DNA from: CAVSWN01 sp046728115
GTDB lineage: Bacteria > Acidobacteriota > Vicinamibacteria > Vicinamibacterales > CAVVIG01
DNA: 16,180 nt
Reading direction: 5' to 3'
NCBI GenBank assembly: GCA_046728115.1
Contig: JBKPDW010000246.1
Coordinates: 1 to 16,180 of the forward strand
In this document: piece by piece, positions 14,481-16,180 of the stretch
Layout of the letters: the number at the start of each line of letters is the position of its first letter
How positions within the stretch are numbered: position 1 is the stretch's first letter
Translations under genes and position numbers: made by a program
The notes under the pieces: generated by a model
The model's database searches: none
What the model was told of the DNA's origin: nothing
Seen by the model: the letters and a program-made list of their open reading frames with translations, nothing else

Positions 14481-16180
14481 ATGACGACTATGCTTCGCTG
14501 TACGGGCCTTGCAGTCGCCTGCCTGCTGTGGGCCGCGGGGGCAGGTGCGCAGAGTTCGACTCAGCCATCGACACAACCACCTCCTCCCGCGCAGCCGCAG
14601 AGCGACCTCCGACCGGCCACGACCACGTTCTTCGGCGACACTGGGTTGTGGTTTGTACCGACCGGCGAGGTGTTGCCGGCCGGAAAGGTGTCGGGTAGCG
14701 TCTACCGGCGCGGCACGAACTGGATCCAGGGTTACAGCAACGTCGCCGACTTCGCGGGCACGGTCGGGTTCGGCATCAAGGATCGCGCGGAAGTCTTCGG
14801 GTCGTTCCTGTTCGACACGCGGATCGACCGGGACGTGCGGCCCATCTTCACGACCGACACCACGTTCGGCAGCTTCATCGACCGCTATCCCAAGGTCAAC
14901 CAGCCGTGGACGTCGGATCACGTGGGCGACTTGTACGTCGGCGCCAAGGTGAATCTGTGGTCCGAATATAAGCAGAACCCGGTGGCGCTGGCGGTGCGCG
15001 GCCTGTTGAAGCTGCCGACCGGCGACTCGGACGTGGGCAACGGGACGGGTAAGACCGATTTCGCGGTTGATTTCATCGCCAGCAAGGAAGCAGCGCAGAA
15101 GGTCGAGGTGTCGGGGTACGTGGGCTACGAGTGGCGGGGGGCGCCCGATAACTTCGACATTCCCAGCGGCGCGTTCCGGTGGGGCGGCGGCCTGGGCTTC
15201 CCCTCGCGATACTGGTTGCGCGTCACGGGCGAGGTGAACGGGTTCGTGCCGTCCGACGACGTGGCGACGACGACGAAGGCGCTGGTGGGGACCGACAACA
15301 GCCTGTCGCCGTTCAGTGCCTCGACGGAAAACATCACGCGGTGGACGCTGGCGCTGACCGCGCAAACCAAGAAGGGGTTGTTCTTCGGCGGGGGCGTCAG
15401 TTGGAACACGCCGACGCAGTCGCGCAACGTGGCGTTTTCGGAAGGCCGCGAGGACGCCTCGGGCGACTACTACGATTTGCAGGTCCGCATCGGGTATCAC
15501 CCGGGGGTGCGGGTGTATACGCCGCCCCCGCCGCCGCCTCCGCCGCCGCCGCCTCCGCCGCCGCCCGCGGCGCCGGTGCACAACCTGACGGTCCAGGCCG
15601 CGTGCAATCCGAACACGGTCGAAGTGGGGCGGCCGTGCACGGCGACGGCCACCGCTCAGGATTCGATCAACTGCACGGTCACCTATCGCTGGACCGCGCC
15701 GACGGGGGTCTTCGCGCAGCCGGCGGAACGGCAGACCGTGTGGACGGCCCCGCAGCAACCGGGCACGGTGCCGCTGACGGTGACGGTGACGTGTCCGAGC
15801 GACAACAAGACGGCGACCGACACGGTCAACGTCCAGGTGACGGCGCCGCCGGCGCGCACCTACACGTTCGAGGACGTGTATTTCGACTTCGACCGCTACT
15901 CGCTGCGGCCGGAAGCGACGCGGGTGCTCGACGAAGCGGTGACGGCGCTGCGCGGCGATGCGACGCTGCGGGTGGAAATCGAAGGGCACACCTGCAACAT
16001 CGGGACGGCGGAATACAACCTGGCGCTGGGCGACCGGCGCGCGAACGCCGTGAAAGATTACCTGGTCAGCCGCGGCATCGCGGCGGATCGCCTGCGGACG
16101 GTCAGCTACGGCGAGGAACGGCCCAAGTACGACAATTCGCGTGAAGAAACCCGCCGCCTGAACCGTCGCGCGGCCATGGT
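14481..16180 (+). CDS. Outer-membrane beta-barrel protein with proline linker, Ig-like domain and OmpA C-terminal domain (3' truncated by window)
   Basis: The frame is open from the ATG at 14481 to the window edge, 566 residues. GGAG at 14470-14473 supports the start. A signal peptide (1-23, cut after AGAGA) is followed by a Pro/Gln-rich stretch, then a barrel-like region (about 45-345) of alternating strands including GLLKLPTGDSDVGNGTGKTD, ending in aromatic VRVY. Fifteen consecutive prolines (348-362) lead to an Ig-like domain with four cysteines (about 365-455) and an OmpA domain from 459 with VYFDFD (466-471) and NLALGDRRA. Such proteins tie the outer membrane to peptidoglycan. The Asp that contacts diaminopimelate (E. 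coli OmpA D241) is C505 here, while the Arg (R256) is kept as R520. The last residues of the domain lie beyond the window. Confidence 0.93.
   Translation, partial: MTTMLRCTGLAVACLLWAAGAGAQSSTQPSTQPPPPAQPQSDLRPATTTFFGDTGLWFVPTGEVLPAGKVSGSVYRRGTNWIQGYSNVADFAGTVGFGIKDRAEVFGSFLFDTRIDRDVRPIFTTDTTFGSFIDRYPKVNQPWTSDHVGDLYVGAKVNLWSEYKQNPVALAVRGLLKLPTGDSDVGNGTGKTDFAVDFIASKEAAQKVEVSGYVGYEWRGAPDNFDIPSGAFRWGGGLGFPSRYWLRVTGEVNGFVPSDDVATTTKALVGTDNSLSPFSASTENITRWTLALTAQTKKGLFFGGGVSWNTPTQSRNVAFSEGREDASGDYYDLQVRIGYHPGVRVYTPPPPPPPPPPPPPPPAAPVHNLTVQAACNPNTVEVGRPCTATATAQDSINCTVTYRWTAPTGVFAQPAERQTVWTAPQQPGTVPLTVTVTCPSDNKTATDTVNVQVTAPPARTYTFEDVYFDFDRYSLRPEATRVLDEAVTALRGDATLRVEIEGHTCNIGTAEYNLALGDRRANAVKDYLVSRGIAADRLRTVSYGEERPKYDNSREETRRLNRRAAM

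Noticed and set aside
14112..15989. Long minus-strand open frame opposite tatC and the OmpA-family gene
   Set aside because: The plus-strand genes show signal peptide, membrane helices and domain motifs; the minus frame is Arg/His-rich low complexity with none.

Overview
This is a GC-rich bacterial chromosome segment, 16,180 bases, that looks like ordinary core genome with no mobile-element hallmarks. The gene set, including a diderm envelope (Tat system, outer-membrane OmpA-type porin, lipoprotein), the TatC N-terminus starting MALVPFP, and heptamer-based intergenic repeats, suggests an Acidobacteriota member, perhaps class Vicinamibacteria. That assignment is inference from recognised protein style, not from a search.

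Layout. Bases 1-3126 (plus strand) hold the end of truB, then rpsO, pnp and a small exported cupredoxin-like protein. This is the translation/RNA-decay cluster common in bacteria (truB-rpsO-pnp, here without ribF between). The rpsO-pnp spacer consists almost entirely of degenerate heptamer repeats that can fold back. After a spacer with a strong potential RNA stem (3132-3191) comes a large polytopic membrane protein of glycosyltransferase-C type (3266-5236, plus).

Bases 5329-13141 are on the minus strand and read right to left: a tail-specific (S41) protease, SMC with an unusual Gly/Asn/His-rich insert in its ATPase head, a DUF4097-type lipoprotein with repeated TNGG motifs, and an M48 (Ste24-type) membrane metalloprotease. 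SMC has a long leader made partly of a second heptamer array with a perfect 13-bp inverted repeat.

Bases 13211-16180 (plus) carry a well-formed sigma-70-like promoter driving tatA-tatC, then a separately promoted outer-membrane protein (signal peptide, beta-barrel, 15-proline linker, Ig-like domain, OmpA C-terminal domain) that runs off the window. A perfect 8-bp inverted repeat surrounds its -10 element.

How the parts relate. pnp and rpsO serve RNA turnover and translation. smc serves chromosome organisation. The remainder is largely envelope biogenesis and quality control: Tat export, S41 and M48 proteases, a lipoprotein, a membrane glycosyltransferase-like protein and a peptidoglycan-type OmpA domain. 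I found no new defence, mobile or biosynthetic system. The most interesting signals are the two heptamer arrays placed directly before pnp and smc, the SMC head insert, the altered metal-ligand pattern in the cupredoxin, and the altered peptidoglycan-binding motif of the OmpA protein.
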